Positions 34,100-43,878 of a stretch of 64,000 nt of DNA are shown one piece after another. A model generated the notes under the pieces. It was not told the DNA's origin. It saw only the letters and a program-made list of their open reading frames with translations, and did not search any database. The position numbers and the translations under genes were made by a program. Source of the stretch: JALNZF01 sp964447405 (GTDB lineage Bacteria > Nitrospirota > UBA9217); the NCBI GenBank assembly GCA_964447405.1, contig CAYUSP010000008.1:23606-87605 (forward strand), given 5' to 3'. Numbering within the stretch: position 1 is the first letter of the stretch; each line of letters opens with the position of its first letter.

Positions 34100-34173
34100 T
34101 CGGGGGTCGTCTAATGGTAGGACAGAGGCCTTTGAAGCCTTTTATCGGGGTTCGACTCCCTGTCCCCGAACCA
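34100..34173 (+). tRNA. tRNA-Gln (UUG)
   Basis: Complete cloverleaf with encoded CCA (34171-34173): acceptor TCGGGGG/TCCCCGA, D-arm with AATGGTAG loop, anticodon stem GAGGC/GCCTT around loop CTTTGAA (anticodon TTG at 34132-34134), and T-arm CGGGGTTCGACTCCCTG. Located between spoVG and prs as in related genomes. Confidence 0.97.
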
Positions 34174-34202
34174 GCTTACGGAAAAGAGGATGGCACGCGA
34201 CA

Positions 34203-35150
34203 ATGGTGAAATCAAGCGAACCTAAGGTGTTCACGGGCAATGCGAATCCGGCGCTGGCAAAGGAAATCTGCCAGAAGATGAATATTCCGCTCGGAAATGC
34301 ACTGGTGGGCAAGTTCAGCGACGGTGAGATCAATGTACAGATCGTCGACAACGTTCGCGGGATGGACGTTTTCGTGGTGCAGCCAACGTCGGTCCCGGTA
34401 AACCGGCACCTCATGGAACTGCTTATCATGATCGACGCGCTCAAGCGTGCTTCGGCCATGCGCATCACGGCTGTGCTGCCTTACTACGGGTACAGCAGGC
34501 AGGACCGGAAGGTGCAGCCGCGCGTCCCGATCACGTCTAAGCTTGTCGCGGACCTGATCACCACGGCGGGAGCGAACCGCGTCCTGACCATGGATCTGCA
34601 TGCGGGCCAGATTCAGGGGTTCTTCAACATACCCGTGGACAACCTGTTTGCCGCGCCGGCCATACTGGAGTATCTTCATGCGAAGAGCTTCAAGAGCCTC
34701 ACCGTCGTATCACCCGATGCCGGCGGTGTGGAGCGGGCCAGGGCTTTTGCCAAGCGCCTCAATGCGGCGCTGGCAATCATCGATAAACGGCGTGACAAAC
34801 CGAATGAAGCACAGGTCATGAACATCATCGGTGATGTGAAGGGCCACGACTGCCTGTTGCTGGATGACATGGTGGACACGGCCGGCACGCTGACTGAGGG
34901 CGCCGCTGCGCTCAAGGCAAATGGAGCGGGATCGATCTTCGCGGCGTGTTCGCATGCGGTGCTCTCGGGACCAGCCATCCAGCGCATCAATGATTCCGCG
35001 CTCGTTGAGCTGATCGCGACGAATACGATAGCCCTGGACAGCAAGCAGCAGGAGTGCAAAAAGCTTAAAGTGCTCACCGTTGCACAGCTTCTTGCCGACG
35101 CGATCACGAGGATTCACGAGGAAACATCACTCAGTTCGTTGTTTGTTTAA
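34203..35150 (+). CDS. prs: Ribose-phosphate pyrophosphokinase
   Basis: 315 residues; makes PRPP from ribose 5-phosphate and ATP for nucleotide, His and Trp synthesis. Motifs: FSDGEINVQI, MRITAVLPYYGYSRQDRK, MDLHAGQIQGFF, VVSPDAGGVERARAFA, IDKRRDKPN, CLLLDDMVDTAGTL (PRPP loop). ATG 34203 (MVKSSEPKVFTGNANP) fits the family length; the longer frame to 34077 runs through the tRNA gene and is false. Confidence 0.98.
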   Translation: MVKSSEPKVFTGNANPALAKEICQKMNIPLGNALVGKFSDGEINVQIVDNVRGMDVFVVQPTSVPVNRHLMELLIMIDALKRASAMRITAVLPYYGYSRQDRKVQPRVPITSKLVADLITTAGANRVLTMDLHAGQIQGFFNIPVDNLFAAPAILEYLHAKSFKSLTVVSPDAGGVERARAFAKRLNAALAIIDKRRDKPNEAQVMNIIGDVKGHDCLLLDDMVDTAGTLTEGAAALKANGAGSIFAACSHAVLSGPAIQRINDSALVELIATNTIALDSKQQECKKLKVLTVAQLLADAITRIHEETSLSSLFV

Positions 35151-35229
35151 TTATGACCATCAAGCAGGTCGAATCGTTAACCGTTCAACCATGCGAACGT
35201 TTTAACGGTTCTTATTTAATGGAGGAGAA

Positions 35230-35976
35230 ATGGAAAAGATAGCATTAACAGCACAAGTCAGAGAGAAAGCGGGCAAGGGAGTTGCCCGGGGCCTTCGGCG
35301 GATACAGATGGTGCCGGCGGTCCTGTACAGCCATGGCAAGTCCACACCCATCTCCATGGTCAATAAGGACGTTACGAAGGTCCTGAACACCGAGGGCGGC
35401 GAGCACGCGCTTATCAATCTCAAGCTCGAAGGCAGCGCAGGCGCGGGCGAGAGGCTGGCGCTGATCAAGGATTATCAGCTCGACCCCATAAGCGGAAAGC
35501 TGATACACCTGGATCTTATGGAAGTGGCGATGAATGAAAAGGTGAAAATCCAGGTTGCCGTGCACATCGTCGGAACTGCCATCGGCGTGAAGGAGGGCGG
35601 TATCTTCCAGTACGGTCAGCGTAACCTCGACATCGAGTGCCTTCCGAGCCAGATCCCCGACTTCATCGAGGTGAGCATTACGAACCTCAAGATGAATGAA
35701 TCGCTCCACGTGAGGGATATCAAGGCGCCTGAGGGCGTCAGGATACTGACCGATGGCGATGCGACGGTTGCAACAATCCAGACGCCAATCTCCGAAGCCA
35801 AGCTTGAAGCCATGCTGGCGACTACCACGGCGGTGGCGGAGACAGGTGAACCTGAGCTTGTTGCCAAGCCGAAGAAAGAGGGCGAGGTTGCAGCGGCAGC
35901 TCCGGCAGCGGCCAAGGGCAAAGAAGGTGCCAAGGAAGCAGCTGCTCCCAAGAAGGAAGCCGCTCCGAAGAAATAG
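35230..35976 (+). CDS. rplY: 50S ribosomal protein bL25, CTC form
   Basis: 248 residues. N-terminal 5S rRNA-binding domain (LTAQVREKAGKGVARGLRR, VPAVLYSHGK) plus the TL5/CTC C-terminal domain (VGTAIGVKEGGIFQYGQRNL, IPDFIEVSI, VRDIKAPEGV). An Ala/Lys-rich tail of about 40 residues follows. ATGGAGGAGA precedes the start. Confidence 0.97.
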   Translation: MEKIALTAQVREKAGKGVARGLRRIQMVPAVLYSHGKSTPISMVNKDVTKVLNTEGGEHALINLKLEGSAGAGERLALIKDYQLDPISGKLIHLDLMEVAMNEKVKIQVAVHIVGTAIGVKEGGIFQYGQRNLDIECLPSQIPDFIEVSITNLKMNESLHVRDIKAPEGVRILTDGDATVATIQTPISEAKLEAMLATTTAVAETGEPELVAKPKKEGEVAAAAPAAAKGKEGAKEAAAPKKEAAPKK

Positions 35977-36003
35977 GATTGCGCGCTGTTTTCCGGGGGC
36001 GGC

Positions 36004-36567
36004 ATGAAAATTATCGTCGGACTGGGCAACCCGGGCAGGAAGTACGAGCGTACTCGTCATAATGCCGGCTTCATGGCAGTTGACAAACTGGCGGAAAGCC
36101 TGCGCTCAGACATAACTCAGGAAAAGCACCATGCCCTCATCGGTAGGGCCCGGATCGATCCCGAGGAAATGGTATTCGTCAAGCCTCAGACCTTCATGAA
36201 CGACAGTGGTAGATCCGTGGCTGCGGTGCTCAGGAGTACCTACACTGAACTGGCCGATCTCGTGGTTGTCCATGATGAGTTGGACCTTGCACTCGGGTCT
36301 GTGCGGGTCAAGTTCGGCGGCGGTCATGGAGGCCACAATGGGCTCCGATCGATCATCGAGCATCTCGGTCCGGATTTTATCAGGGTTCGCATCGGTATCG
36401 GAAGGCCGGACCCTAACCTCGACCCTGCGGATTATGTGCTCAGCCCGTTTCTTGCTGAAGAGCGCGAAGAGGCCGCATCGGCAGTGGAAAAGGCAGTGGA
36501 GTCGATCAAAGCAATAGTGCAGCATGGCCCGACAAGAGCCATGAACTTATTCAATAAGAAATTATAG
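36004..36567 (+). CDS. pth: Peptidyl-tRNA hydrolase
   Basis: 187 residues; frees tRNA from stalled peptidyl-tRNA. MKIIVGLGNPGRKYERTRHNAG (catalytic His in RHNAG), KPQTFMNDSG, VVHDELDLALG (Asp), GGHGGHNGLRSI, RVRIGIGRP: complete. Starts 27 bases after rplY. Confidence 0.98.
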   Translation: MKIIVGLGNPGRKYERTRHNAGFMAVDKLAESLRSDITQEKHHALIGRARIDPEEMVFVKPQTFMNDSGRSVAAVLRSTYTELADLVVVHDELDLALGSVRVKFGGGHGGHNGLRSIIEHLGPDFIRVRIGIGRPDPNLDPADYVLSPFLAEEREEAASAVEKAVESIKAIVQHGPTRAMNLFNKKL

Positions 36568-36572
36568 CTCTG

Positions 36573-36617
36573 AAGCCCGGACCTGAAGGTTCATTCCGAC
36601 AGCTCCGGGTTTTTTTG
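36573..36617 (+). terminator. Intrinsic terminator after pth
   Basis: AAGCCCGGA ... TCCGGGTTT stem (nine pairs, one G-U) with a 22-base loop region and a run of eight T. Confidence 0.75.
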
Positions 36618-36707
36618 TTTGTACATAAGCAGACCGCCAGGGCACAAATGTGCATACCCGGTTTTACGTGTTCCTAACCATACTGACGAACAAGAGGGTT
36701 ATCTAAC

Positions 36708-37802
36708 ATGGGATTCAATTGTGGCATTGTCGGTTTACCGAATGTAGGGAAATCCACCATCTTCAACGCGCTCACTTCCGCAGGCGCGCAGGCCTCAAAC
36801 TATCCCTTCACCACCATTGATCCGAACGTGGGTGTGGTGGACATGCCCGACGAACGGATTGACAGGCTCGTCGAAATTTACAAACCTAAAAAGACAACCC
36901 CCACGAGCATGGAGTTCGTGGATATCGCGGGTCTGGTAAAGGGAGCTTCTCAGGGTGAAGGCTTGGGAAACAAGTTCCTCGCCAATATTCGGGAAGTTGA
37001 CGCGATTGCCCATGTGGTCCGCTGCTTCGAGGACCCGAATGTCATTCATGTGGCGGGGAGGGTGGATCCCAAGGAGGACATTGAGGTCATCGAAGCTGAA
37101 CTGATGCTTGCTGACCTGGATGCCATTGAGAAGCGGCTGTATAAAGCTGAAAAAATGGTAAAGACCGGGGACAAGAAGACAGCCGAGGAAGTTGAGTTCA
37201 TGAGGCGGCTGAAGGATATGCTTTCCAAGGGAGAACCGATCAGGCGGGGCGCGCATTCCGACGAGGAAACACTGTGGCTCAAGAGCTATAACCTGCTTTC
37301 CTCAAAACCCGTGCTGTATGTCGCGAACGTCGCAGAGGGCCTGGTCGACAAGCCGAACGAGCATGTGGACGCCGTGCGGAAAATTGCTGCCGAAGAAGGT
37401 GCGAGCGTCGTGGTTATCTCCGGTCAGGTGGAGGGGGAGATTGCCCAACTTCCGCAGGAGGAGCGCAAGGAATATCTCGCAGGTATGGGACTCAAGGAAT
37501 CTGGTTTGGACCGCATGATCCGCGCGGGGTACGATCTTCTCGGTCTGATCACGTATTTAACCGCTGGTGAAAAAGAGGTGCGCGCCTGGACCATTACCAA
37601 GGGTACCCGCGCTCCTCAGGCGGCAGGCAAAATCCATACGGATTTTGAAAAGGGTTTTATCCGCGCCGAGGTTTTTCACTTTGATGATCTCATGAAGTAC
37701 AAGACCGAACAGGCGGTGAAAGCCGCGGGACTGCTGCGATCGGAAGGCAAGGAGTACGTGGTCAAGGACGGGGACATCATGCTGTTCCGGTTTAATGTTT
37801 GA
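36708..37802 (+). CDS. ychF: Ribosome-associated ATPase YchF/OLA1
   Basis: 364 residues. Obg-family P-loop ATPase: GIVGLPNVGKSTIFNAL, FVDIAGLVKGASQGEGLGNKFLANIREVD, coiled-coil region about 130-200, TGS domain with LITYLTAGEKEVRAWTI and KIHTDFEKGFIRAEVF. NxxE in place of NKxD (VANVAEG) agrees with ATP rather than GTP preference. Full length. Confidence 0.98.
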   Translation: MGFNCGIVGLPNVGKSTIFNALTSAGAQASNYPFTTIDPNVGVVDMPDERIDRLVEIYKPKKTTPTSMEFVDIAGLVKGASQGEGLGNKFLANIREVDAIAHVVRCFEDPNVIHVAGRVDPKEDIEVIEAELMLADLDAIEKRLYKAEKMVKTGDKKTAEEVEFMRRLKDMLSKGEPIRRGAHSDEETLWLKSYNLLSSKPVLYVANVAEGLVDKPNEHVDAVRKIAAEEGASVVVISGQVEGEIAQLPQEERKEYLAGMGLKESGLDRMIRAGYDLLGLITYLTAGEKEVRAWTITKGTRAPQAAGKIHTDFEKGFIRAEVFHFDDLMKYKTEQAVKAAGLLRSEGKEYVVKDGDIMLFRFNV

Positions 37803-37813
37803 TAGACCAGCCA

Positions 37814-37844
37814 GCCGGATCGAACGGTCCGGCCCCCTTTTTTT
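37814..37844 (+). terminator. Intrinsic terminator after ychF
   Basis: GCCGGA, eight-base loop, TCCGGC, four C and then seven T. Confidence 0.8.
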
Positions 37845-38078
37845 CGAGAGCAGAGGGAGCCTGGCAGCCGGATAGCCACAGAATGTGTTTTTTAAAATCC
37901 TCACTCCTGAAACTACCGATCGGACGGCGGTCTTACGCATAGTTCTTTCCGTGATGTCGCATCATTGAATAACGGTTCGTCCTGGATATGCCTTAGCCAG
38001 GCATTTCATGCTGCACAGATGTCCGCGTCGTATCTTCACTCCTGCTATAATTATCTAAAACGACAATCACCGTACGCC

Positions 38079-39995
38079 ATGGACAACGAGAAACAAAATA
38101 ATAGCCTGTTCTGGGCGCATGAGTACGTGCGCGGGAGAAACCACAAGTCGGAAGGTTCCTTGATGGGCGGAGACGGAGCTAACCTCCGGAAGCGAGATCT
38201 CGTTTCGCGGAGACGGGCTGACAAGGAATTTCGGACGTCAATTGAGAAGTACCGGATGCTCTTCAGGGGGGCCCCCCTTGGTATTCTGCTGCTGGATACT
38301 GCAGGGCGGTTCCTGGAATGCAACGAACAACTCAATTCCATATTGAAAGCACCAAAGGAGGCGCACGAAAGCGGTAATCTGCGTGTCTTCCTCAAGGACA
38401 ACCGGATCAGATCAGCAATGGCAACAGCACTCCGCGGCAAGGCTAGTCGTGTTGAGGGGGAATTCACGCTCGCGCTGAGCAACGAGCACCTGGTGGTAAA
38501 GGGCGAACTCGCACCGCTACTCTCTCCAGCAGGAACGATCATGGGTGTCATGGGTTTTTTCGAGGAGGTAGTCGATCGGGCATCTGGCCATGAAATGCCG
38601 CACCGGACAACCGATTACCACCGGGTGGTTGCCGAGAGCATGAAGGATGTGGTCTGGGTCCTTGATGCGGAAACGATGCACTTCCGCTATGTCAGCCCGT
38701 CGGTCAGGACGCTCCGGGGGTACAGTCCTGAGGAGGTGATGGCAGCGCCCCTCGACAACGCTCTTGTTCCGGAAGCGCGGGACTATCACAAGGCCCGCAT
38801 CAGGCACCGTATCAGTGATTTTCTGTCAGGGCAGGAGAGCCCTGACCGCTTCTACATCAATGAGGTTGAACTGCCCCACAAGGACGGATCGAGGGTATGG
38901 ACGGAGGAAACAACGAGCTATTGCCGGAACCAGGAGACCGGCAAGATCGAGATCATGGGCGTCACCCGTGACATCACTGAACGCAAACGGGTGGACGCAG
39001 AGCTCCGGGCAAGCAAGGAGCGGTTCCTGACCCTGGTCGATTCCATGGACGATATAGTATTTATGCTCGACCGCAAGCAGCGCGTCGCTGGTCTGTATGG
39101 GCGATGGATGAAAAAGGCGAAGGTCGAACAAGGTGCATTTCTGGGGAAAAAAGGAAGCTCTATCTTTGGATCTGAATCATCCGCGATTCATGATGAGGCA
39201 AGTGCTCGCGCGCTCGCCGGTGAAGTCGTGACGTACGATTGGGCGAGCGGCAGAGGGCGGGACTGGTGTTGTTTTCAGATTGTGCTGTCCCCGATCCGTG
39301 ACGCCGGCAACAACGTGAGCGGGATCGTTGGCATTTCGCGGGATATTACTGAACGCAAGCGGATGGAAGTGAAGCTGCTGCAGAGCGAGAAAAAGCTGCG
39401 CGATATAACGTCAAGCCTGGGGGAGGGGATCATTGTCTACGATGGGCAGGGCAGGGTCACGTTCGTCAATCCCGAGGCAGAGCGCCTGCTTGGTTGGACA
39501 AAGCAGGACCTGAACCGGAGGGGACTGCACGCGACCATTTGCAACGGGCCCGCTGAGGACCGGTTGGCATCCTTCGAGGATTGCTGGCTTCACACTGTTA
39601 TGCGAATCGGCGAAAGCTATGCGTCGACAGACAGAGTCTTCACCCGCAAGGACGGGACGGTGTTCCCCATTTCGGTCATTGCCTCACCGATTCAGGGGCA
39701 TGAGAATACCATCGCCATGGTTACCGCATTCCGGGACATCACGGACCAGAAAAAGATCGAACATGACCGGGAGCTCCTCATAACGGAGCTGCAGGAGGCA
39801 TTAACAAAGGTCAAGACCTTGAGCGGGCTGCTGCCGATCTGCTCTTCCTGCAAGAAAATCAGGGATGACAAAGGCTACTGGAGGCAGATCGAGGCATATA
39901 TTACAGACCATTCGAACGCTGCGTTCACGCACGGTTTTTGCCCGGACTGCGCCAAAGCCTTTTACGAGCGCCACGGGCTGAAAAAACAACAATGA
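38079..39995 (+). CDS. Multi-PAS sensor protein with C-terminal four-Cys domain, no kinase
   Basis: 638 residues from ATG 38079. Possible starts also at TTG 37965, ATG 38019 and ATG 38163, the last with GGAAGG upstream. Four PAS domains: about 55-165, 185-300 (with PAC ending GVTRDITERKR), 305-425 (GISRDITERKR), 430-550 (AFRDITDQKK), joined by coiled coils. The C-terminus is LLPICSSCKKIRDDKGYWRQ ... FTHGFCPDCAKAFY, a four-Cys putative zinc element that I have seen at the ends of other PAS and receiver proteins. No kinase, cyclase or DNA-binding output, so it probably acts through a partner. No membrane segment, hence cytosolic. Confidence 0.88.
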   Translation: MDNEKQNNSLFWAHEYVRGRNHKSEGSLMGGDGANLRKRDLVSRRRADKEFRTSIEKYRMLFRGAPLGILLLDTAGRFLECNEQLNSILKAPKEAHESGNLRVFLKDNRIRSAMATALRGKASRVEGEFTLALSNEHLVVKGELAPLLSPAGTIMGVMGFFEEVVDRASGHEMPHRTTDYHRVVAESMKDVVWVLDAETMHFRYVSPSVRTLRGYSPEEVMAAPLDNALVPEARDYHKARIRHRISDFLSGQESPDRFYINEVELPHKDGSRVWTEETTSYCRNQETGKIEIMGVTRDITERKRVDAELRASKERFLTLVDSMDDIVFMLDRKQRVAGLYGRWMKKAKVEQGAFLGKKGSSIFGSESSAIHDEASARALAGEVVTYDWASGRGRDWCCFQIVLSPIRDAGNNVSGIVGISRDITERKRMEVKLLQSEKKLRDITSSLGEGIIVYDGQGRVTFVNPEAERLLGWTKQDLNRRGLHATICNGPAEDRLASFEDCWLHTVMRIGESYASTDRVFTRKDGTVFPISVIASPIQGHENTIAMVTAFRDITDQKKIEHDRELLITELQEALTKVKTLSGLLPICSSCKKIRDDKGYWRQIEAYITDHSNAAFTHGFCPDCAKAFYERHGLKKQQ

Positions 39996-40515
39996 GTTCC
40001 TCATAATGAGCATGCTTGTCTGAGTAGTCGCCGGGCAGAACCTCAGCCGAGGCATGTTGTCGGGCATGCGCGTTACGGGGGGTCCCGCGACGTGCAATCC
40101 CCCCCTGGCATAAATGTCATAAAGGTAATGAGCTGCGGTCCGCGGGAGGTCGTATCTTCCTGTCCCGCTGTGTCGATATGCCGGAGGGGGTTCCACTTGT
40201 CATTTCCTGCCGTGGTGAAAAGGTTCTGTTCGTTCTGCAGGACAAATTCTTGCAAAAAATAATTTTCATAACGCCTATTCCCCTTTCGTGGAAATTGTGA
40301 TATATCAAAAGAATCAAGGCATATAGGAAACATGTTGGGTGCAGGTGAGATATATATGCCGTCTTGTTTGACAGAACGTCCTCCTGTAAAATAAATTCGA
40401 CCTTGATGTTGTCCGGATTCATGTCCACTGTGGCCTCTGCTGGGAGCCATTGCGCGTTCTGATGCCCTATTGTGCTTTTTACGCTACGATCACTGTCATC
40501 TCGGAGGTCCTTACC
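39996..40515. other. Intergenic, no gene seen
   Basis: 520 bases. Open frames exist on the minus strand (to 40450 and 40809) but lack ribosome sites and read as shadow sequence. A possible promoter (TTGACA at 40368-40373, ATAAAT at 40391-40396) could serve the receiver-PilZ gene at 40516. Confidence 0.5.
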
Positions 40516-41184
40516 ATGAGAAGTCCGCGCGTGATTATAGTCGATGATGATCCCATTATCCTCGAAGTGTTCAGCCTTTTCCTGGGGAACCTTGGGTATG
40601 AAGTGCTGACCTTCGTCGAACCGGAACGCTGCCCGATCTACCGGACTGCAACCCGATGCGAAAGCCTTCGACCCTGCAGCGATGTAATGTTGATCGATTA
40701 CTGGATGCATAAAATGTCCGGCGTCAAACTGCTTGAAGCACAGGTGAAAATGGGATGCCGTCTTACGATACAGAACAAGGCGCTCATTTCCGGGTATCTT
40801 GACCAGCATGCCCTTGATGCTGTGGCGCAGCTGGGCTGCAAGTCATTCACCAAGCCCCCCGATATGGGAGCGATAACCGAATGGCTTGAGCAGTGCAAAA
40901 CGCGGATCGACCTTACCCAGCCGCTCGGTTTCCCACGCAAGGAGGAGCGTTATCCGTTCTCCGAGGGAGTTCCCTGCATGGTAAAAGCGGACCATGCCGT
41001 GTTTCCGGGGAAGGCGGTCAATCGAAGCCATAATGGCCTTTGTCTCAAGGTAGGTACGCTGCTGAGGCTGAAGCAGATTGTCACCTTGATGACAGAACTG
41101 CCCGATGTCTCCTTAACAGGGATGGTGCGGTGGGTCCGGGAAGCTGGGGACACAGAATACCTGGTGGGTTTGTCATGCTCTTAA
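40516..41184 (+). CDS. Receiver-PilZ protein with intact c-di-GMP motif
   Basis: 222 residues; GGAGGT is seven bases before ATG 40516. Receiver: VIIVDDDPIILEV (acidic pair), LIDYWMHKMSG (phospho-Asp), SFTKPPD (Lys-Pro), all present, though an insertion with CPIYRTATRCESLRPC follows helix 2. PilZ: RKEER (RxxxR) and NRSHNG (N-x-S-x-x-G), the full pair for c-di-GMP. It is thus the canonical relative of the 22477-24973 triplet. Output is probably protein-protein interaction controlling motility or polysaccharide. Confidence 0.88.
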   Translation: MRSPRVIIVDDDPIILEVFSLFLGNLGYEVLTFVEPERCPIYRTATRCESLRPCSDVMLIDYWMHKMSGVKLLEAQVKMGCRLTIQNKALISGYLDQHALDAVAQLGCKSFTKPPDMGAITEWLEQCKTRIDLTQPLGFPRKEERYPFSEGVPCMVKADHAVFPGKAVNRSHNGLCLKVGTLLRLKQIVTLMTELPDVSLTGMVRWVREAGDTEYLVGLSCS

Positions 41185-41764
41185 GAGGCTTTTCGCGCGA
41201 TTTGTTCGAGGCGCAATAGCCGCTGCGATGATCTGACGAATCTGAAGACCGAACAAGCGGGCAAGGATAGGATCGTTATCTTGTGTCAGCGCAGTGCAGA
41301 GATTCATTTAGTGAGTCATAAACGCCATCTGCTGACTACGGCAGATGGTGCTGGTCAGCAGAAACGTCCCCTCCTGCCAATCCATGGTCCCGGTTGATTG
41401 ATGGGACTTGAAACACGCCTCGATTGACCGAAAGGTCGATATTGAAAATAATCTTATCCATGGTATGAAAAGGGTGCCGGCTTCCTCACGTCACGGGGTA
41501 TTATGAAAGCAGTAGAGCGGATAGAGCACGACATATCACAACTTGCCGGGGGGGAATTTTGCAAGGTAGTGCGGTTTGTCCTTGTGCTTCTCGGATGGTG
41601 GTATTGTATGTTGTTCTACGGTTTTCCGTTATGATTATCTTGGGAAAGGCTGTCTATCTGGACTGAAAAGGGGAGGCCGTCAAATATCAAAGGAAAAGGA
41701 GGAACTCAGGGATTATCGCCCTTTTGTTTTGGAGGCAAAAAAGATATAAATACTGAATAACCAG
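41185..41764. other. Intergenic, contains one hairpin
   Basis: 580 bases between convergent genes. Hairpin CGCCATCTGC...GCAGATGGTG (41323-41350) has no T-run. No c-di-GMP riboswitch core was recognised, and no ORF with a ribosome site. Confidence 0.5.
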
Positions 41765-42247
41765 CTATGCTGCTGCGTCCGCGTGGACAACCTTCTGAAT
41801 TGATTTTTTATTAATGAACAATATTTTGTCCTTGACCTTTATTGTCAGAAACAGCACCGGCAGGTTCAGGCAATCAGAGAGGCGGGCCTTCTGCTCTGGC
41901 ACCTCGGCCATAAGCGAGCCGCTGATTGATATTCCATCGGTGAATATGATTATTACGTTGATGGCCCGCATGAGGGCCAGGTTCGCGTCGTTGTCAACAT
42001 CAGGGTAAACCATTTCCACCATCCGGAAGTTCTTTTTTTGCAGAAACTCTGTTTTGCCAGATTCCTGAAGCATAACCGGGAAAAAACTGTCCACATTCTC
42101 CAGAAAGGCAGAGACTTTACTGATTGTGGACATCTCCCTGGCCGAGTACTCCAAAAAAATGGATCCCTCGAGATCCGCACCTCTGTCGAAGTGAATCGTT
42201 ACCGTCTGCCGGCCCTTGGGTATGGCGTATGCAGTTGGATCGCTCAT
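41765..42247 (-). CDS. Hypothetical protein beside the PilT-like ATPase
   Basis: 160 residues. ATG 42247 follows GAGGTGAGGT and is preferred over ATG 42271, which lies within the ATPase gene. Beta-rich with two similar halves: VTIHFDRGADLEGSIFLEY / INVIIIFTDGISISGSLMAEV, each reading hydrophobic strand, short acidic or Gly turn, then GS-I/L strand. Ends FLTIKVKDKILFINKKSIQKVV. Family not recognised. Last gene of a minus-strand operon, 13 bases after the ATPase. Confidence 0.75.
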   Translation of the reverse strand: MSDPTAYAIPKGRQTVTIHFDRGADLEGSIFLEYSAREMSTISKVSAFLENVDSFFPVMLQESGKTEFLQKKNFRMVEMVYPDVDNDANLALMRAINVIIIFTDGISISGSLMAEVPEQKARLSDCLNLPVLFLTIKVKDKILFINKKSIQKVVHADAAA

Positions 42248-42260
42248 TACCTCACCTCGG

Positions 42261-43778
42261 TCACTCTTCATCCATTCCAGTCAGGTTCACCTTGATACCC
42301 CTCGACTTGAGCATCGCTGCGAAGCCGGATTTGTCGATGGCCTTCACATATGCTTCCTCCGGCGCCACCTGATTGTCCGCGACGAGCTTGATCAGTGCGT
42401 CGTTTAGCACGACCATGCCTTGCCCCTTGCCTGTCTGCATGATGGAGGGGATCTGGAATATTTTGCCCTCGCGGATGAGGTTCGAGACTGCGCTGTTCAC
42501 GAACAGAATCTCCATGGCAGCAACCCTGCCTTTGGGGATCTTTTTGCAAAGCGTTTGTGAGACGACCCCTTTCAGTGACGATGCGAGCATGGTACGGATC
42601 TGGGACTGCCGATCCGCGGGGAACTGATCGATGATCCGGTCCACAGTAGAAGCGGCAGTGGACGTATGGAGTGTTCCGAAAACGAGATGACCGGTTTCAG
42701 CCGTCTCGATGGCGATCGCGATTGTTTCGAGGTCGCGCATTTCGCCGACCAGAATGATGTCCGGGTCCTCGCGAAGAGCGGCACGGAGCGCATTGGCAAA
42801 GGATTTGGTATGGGTGTGCACTTCGCGCTGATTAATGAGGCAGTTTTTCTTTTTGTGAACGAATTCGATGGGATCTTCGATCGTGATGATGTGGTCCTTG
42901 CGGTTGCGGTTGATGTAATCCACCAGTGCGCAGAGGGTCGTGGATTTACCCGAACCCGTGGGCCCGGTTACCAGGACCAGTCCCTTACTCAGAAAGCACA
43001 GGTCCAGCACCTCCTTGGAAAGGCCGAGCTTTTCAGCGGTAACGATCTCCATAGGAATCTGCCGGAAGACGGCACCCGCTCCGTACCGGTCCATGAACAT
43101 GTTTACGCGGAACCGCGCCAGACCGGGAATCTCATGGGCGAAGTCCGTATCGCTCTGCTCCTCGAACTGCGCGGTATTGTGCGCGGGAAGGATCGCGGAA
43201 AGAAGCTTTCTCATGCGGTCGGGTTTGATGGCGGGCTGGTTCGCGAGTTCCTGCATGTCGCCGTGCAGGCGGATCATGGGCTTGTGGTTTGCTGTAAGAT
43301 GAAGGTCCGAGGCGCCCAGCTGGAACATCTTGCGCAGAAGGACATTGATCTCCGGTTCATTTCCCGAGGCCTGGTCTGAGATCGTTGCCTCGGGGGAGGA
43401 CTGGGCAGAGATCACCTCGACCATGTCTTCCTCGTCAAGGGATTCCTCGGGGAATTCCGGCTCCTTCTCTTCCACCGGAGCAGGTTCGGCAAGCGAGATG
43501 ACACCGCGCACCAGGTCGCCCTGCGTCAGGAAGGATACCGTGTAACGACTGCTGCCGAGCCCGTACTCGAACGAGGTCGGCGTTTTCTGGGCAATGCTCT
43601 GTTTCTGAGCTGGCGGGGCAAGTTCGGCAAGCAGAGCCACGATCTGCATCGAGGTCAACGGCTGGTTGACCATCACGCGGAGACCCGCAGATGACCGCAT
43701 CATGGGTTCTTTCTGGGATTCGAGGAGGAGTTCCTGTGCGGGCTGGATCCGTTCAATCAGTTTGTCGAGCTGGCTCAT
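42261..43778 (-). CDS. PilT/PilU-like type IV pilus retraction ATPase with N-terminal extension
   Basis: 505 residues (PilT is about 350). C-terminal part is a complete PilT motor: VLLRKMFQLGASDLHLTANH, Walker A GPTGSGKST (272-280), ITIEDPIEFVH (Asp box), LREDPDIILVGEMRD (Walker B) and GHLVFGTLHT (His box). Residues about 30-95 look like a second, degenerate copy of the PilT N-terminal domain (SFEYGLGSSRYTVSFLTQGD parallels FAHEIPGLARFRVNMFMDRY), linked by a Glu/Asp-rich stretch (100-135). No other pilus genes are nearby. Confidence 0.92.
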   Translation of the reverse strand: MSQLDKLIERIQPAQELLLESQKEPMMRSSAGLRVMVNQPLTSMQIVALLAELAPPAQKQSIAQKTPTSFEYGLGSSRYTVSFLTQGDLVRGVISLAEPAPVEEKEPEFPEESLDEEDMVEVISAQSSPEATISDQASGNEPEINVLLRKMFQLGASDLHLTANHKPMIRLHGDMQELANQPAIKPDRMRKLLSAILPAHNTAQFEEQSDTDFAHEIPGLARFRVNMFMDRYGAGAVFRQIPMEIVTAEKLGLSKEVLDLCFLSKGLVLVTGPTGSGKSTTLCALVDYINRNRKDHIITIEDPIEFVHKKKNCLINQREVHTHTKSFANALRAALREDPDIILVGEMRDLETIAIAIETAETGHLVFGTLHTSTAASTVDRIIDQFPADRQSQIRTMLASSLKGVVSQTLCKKIPKGRVAAMEILFVNSAVSNLIREGKIFQIPSIMQTGKGQGMVVLNDALIKLVADNQVAPEEAYVKAIDKSGFAAMLKSRGIKVNLTGMDEE

Positions 43779-43878
43779 CCGGTCCCTTTCTCACGGGTCA
43801 AACGATTGGGTGCGGTACATCTATGGGGAGGTATGGTGAAGAACAAGTGAGCGTATCGCGGCAACTACGTTGATCATG

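Noticed and set aside
34077..34202. Extended N-terminus for prs
   Set aside because: It would translate through the tRNA-Gln gene.
40117..40809. Minus-strand frame upstream of and within the receiver-PilZ gene
   Set aside because: Half of it is antisense to a certain gene; no ribosome site or domain.
41185..41764. c-di-GMP riboswitch near the PilZ gene
   Set aside because: The conserved aptamer core was not found; only a simple hairpin is present.
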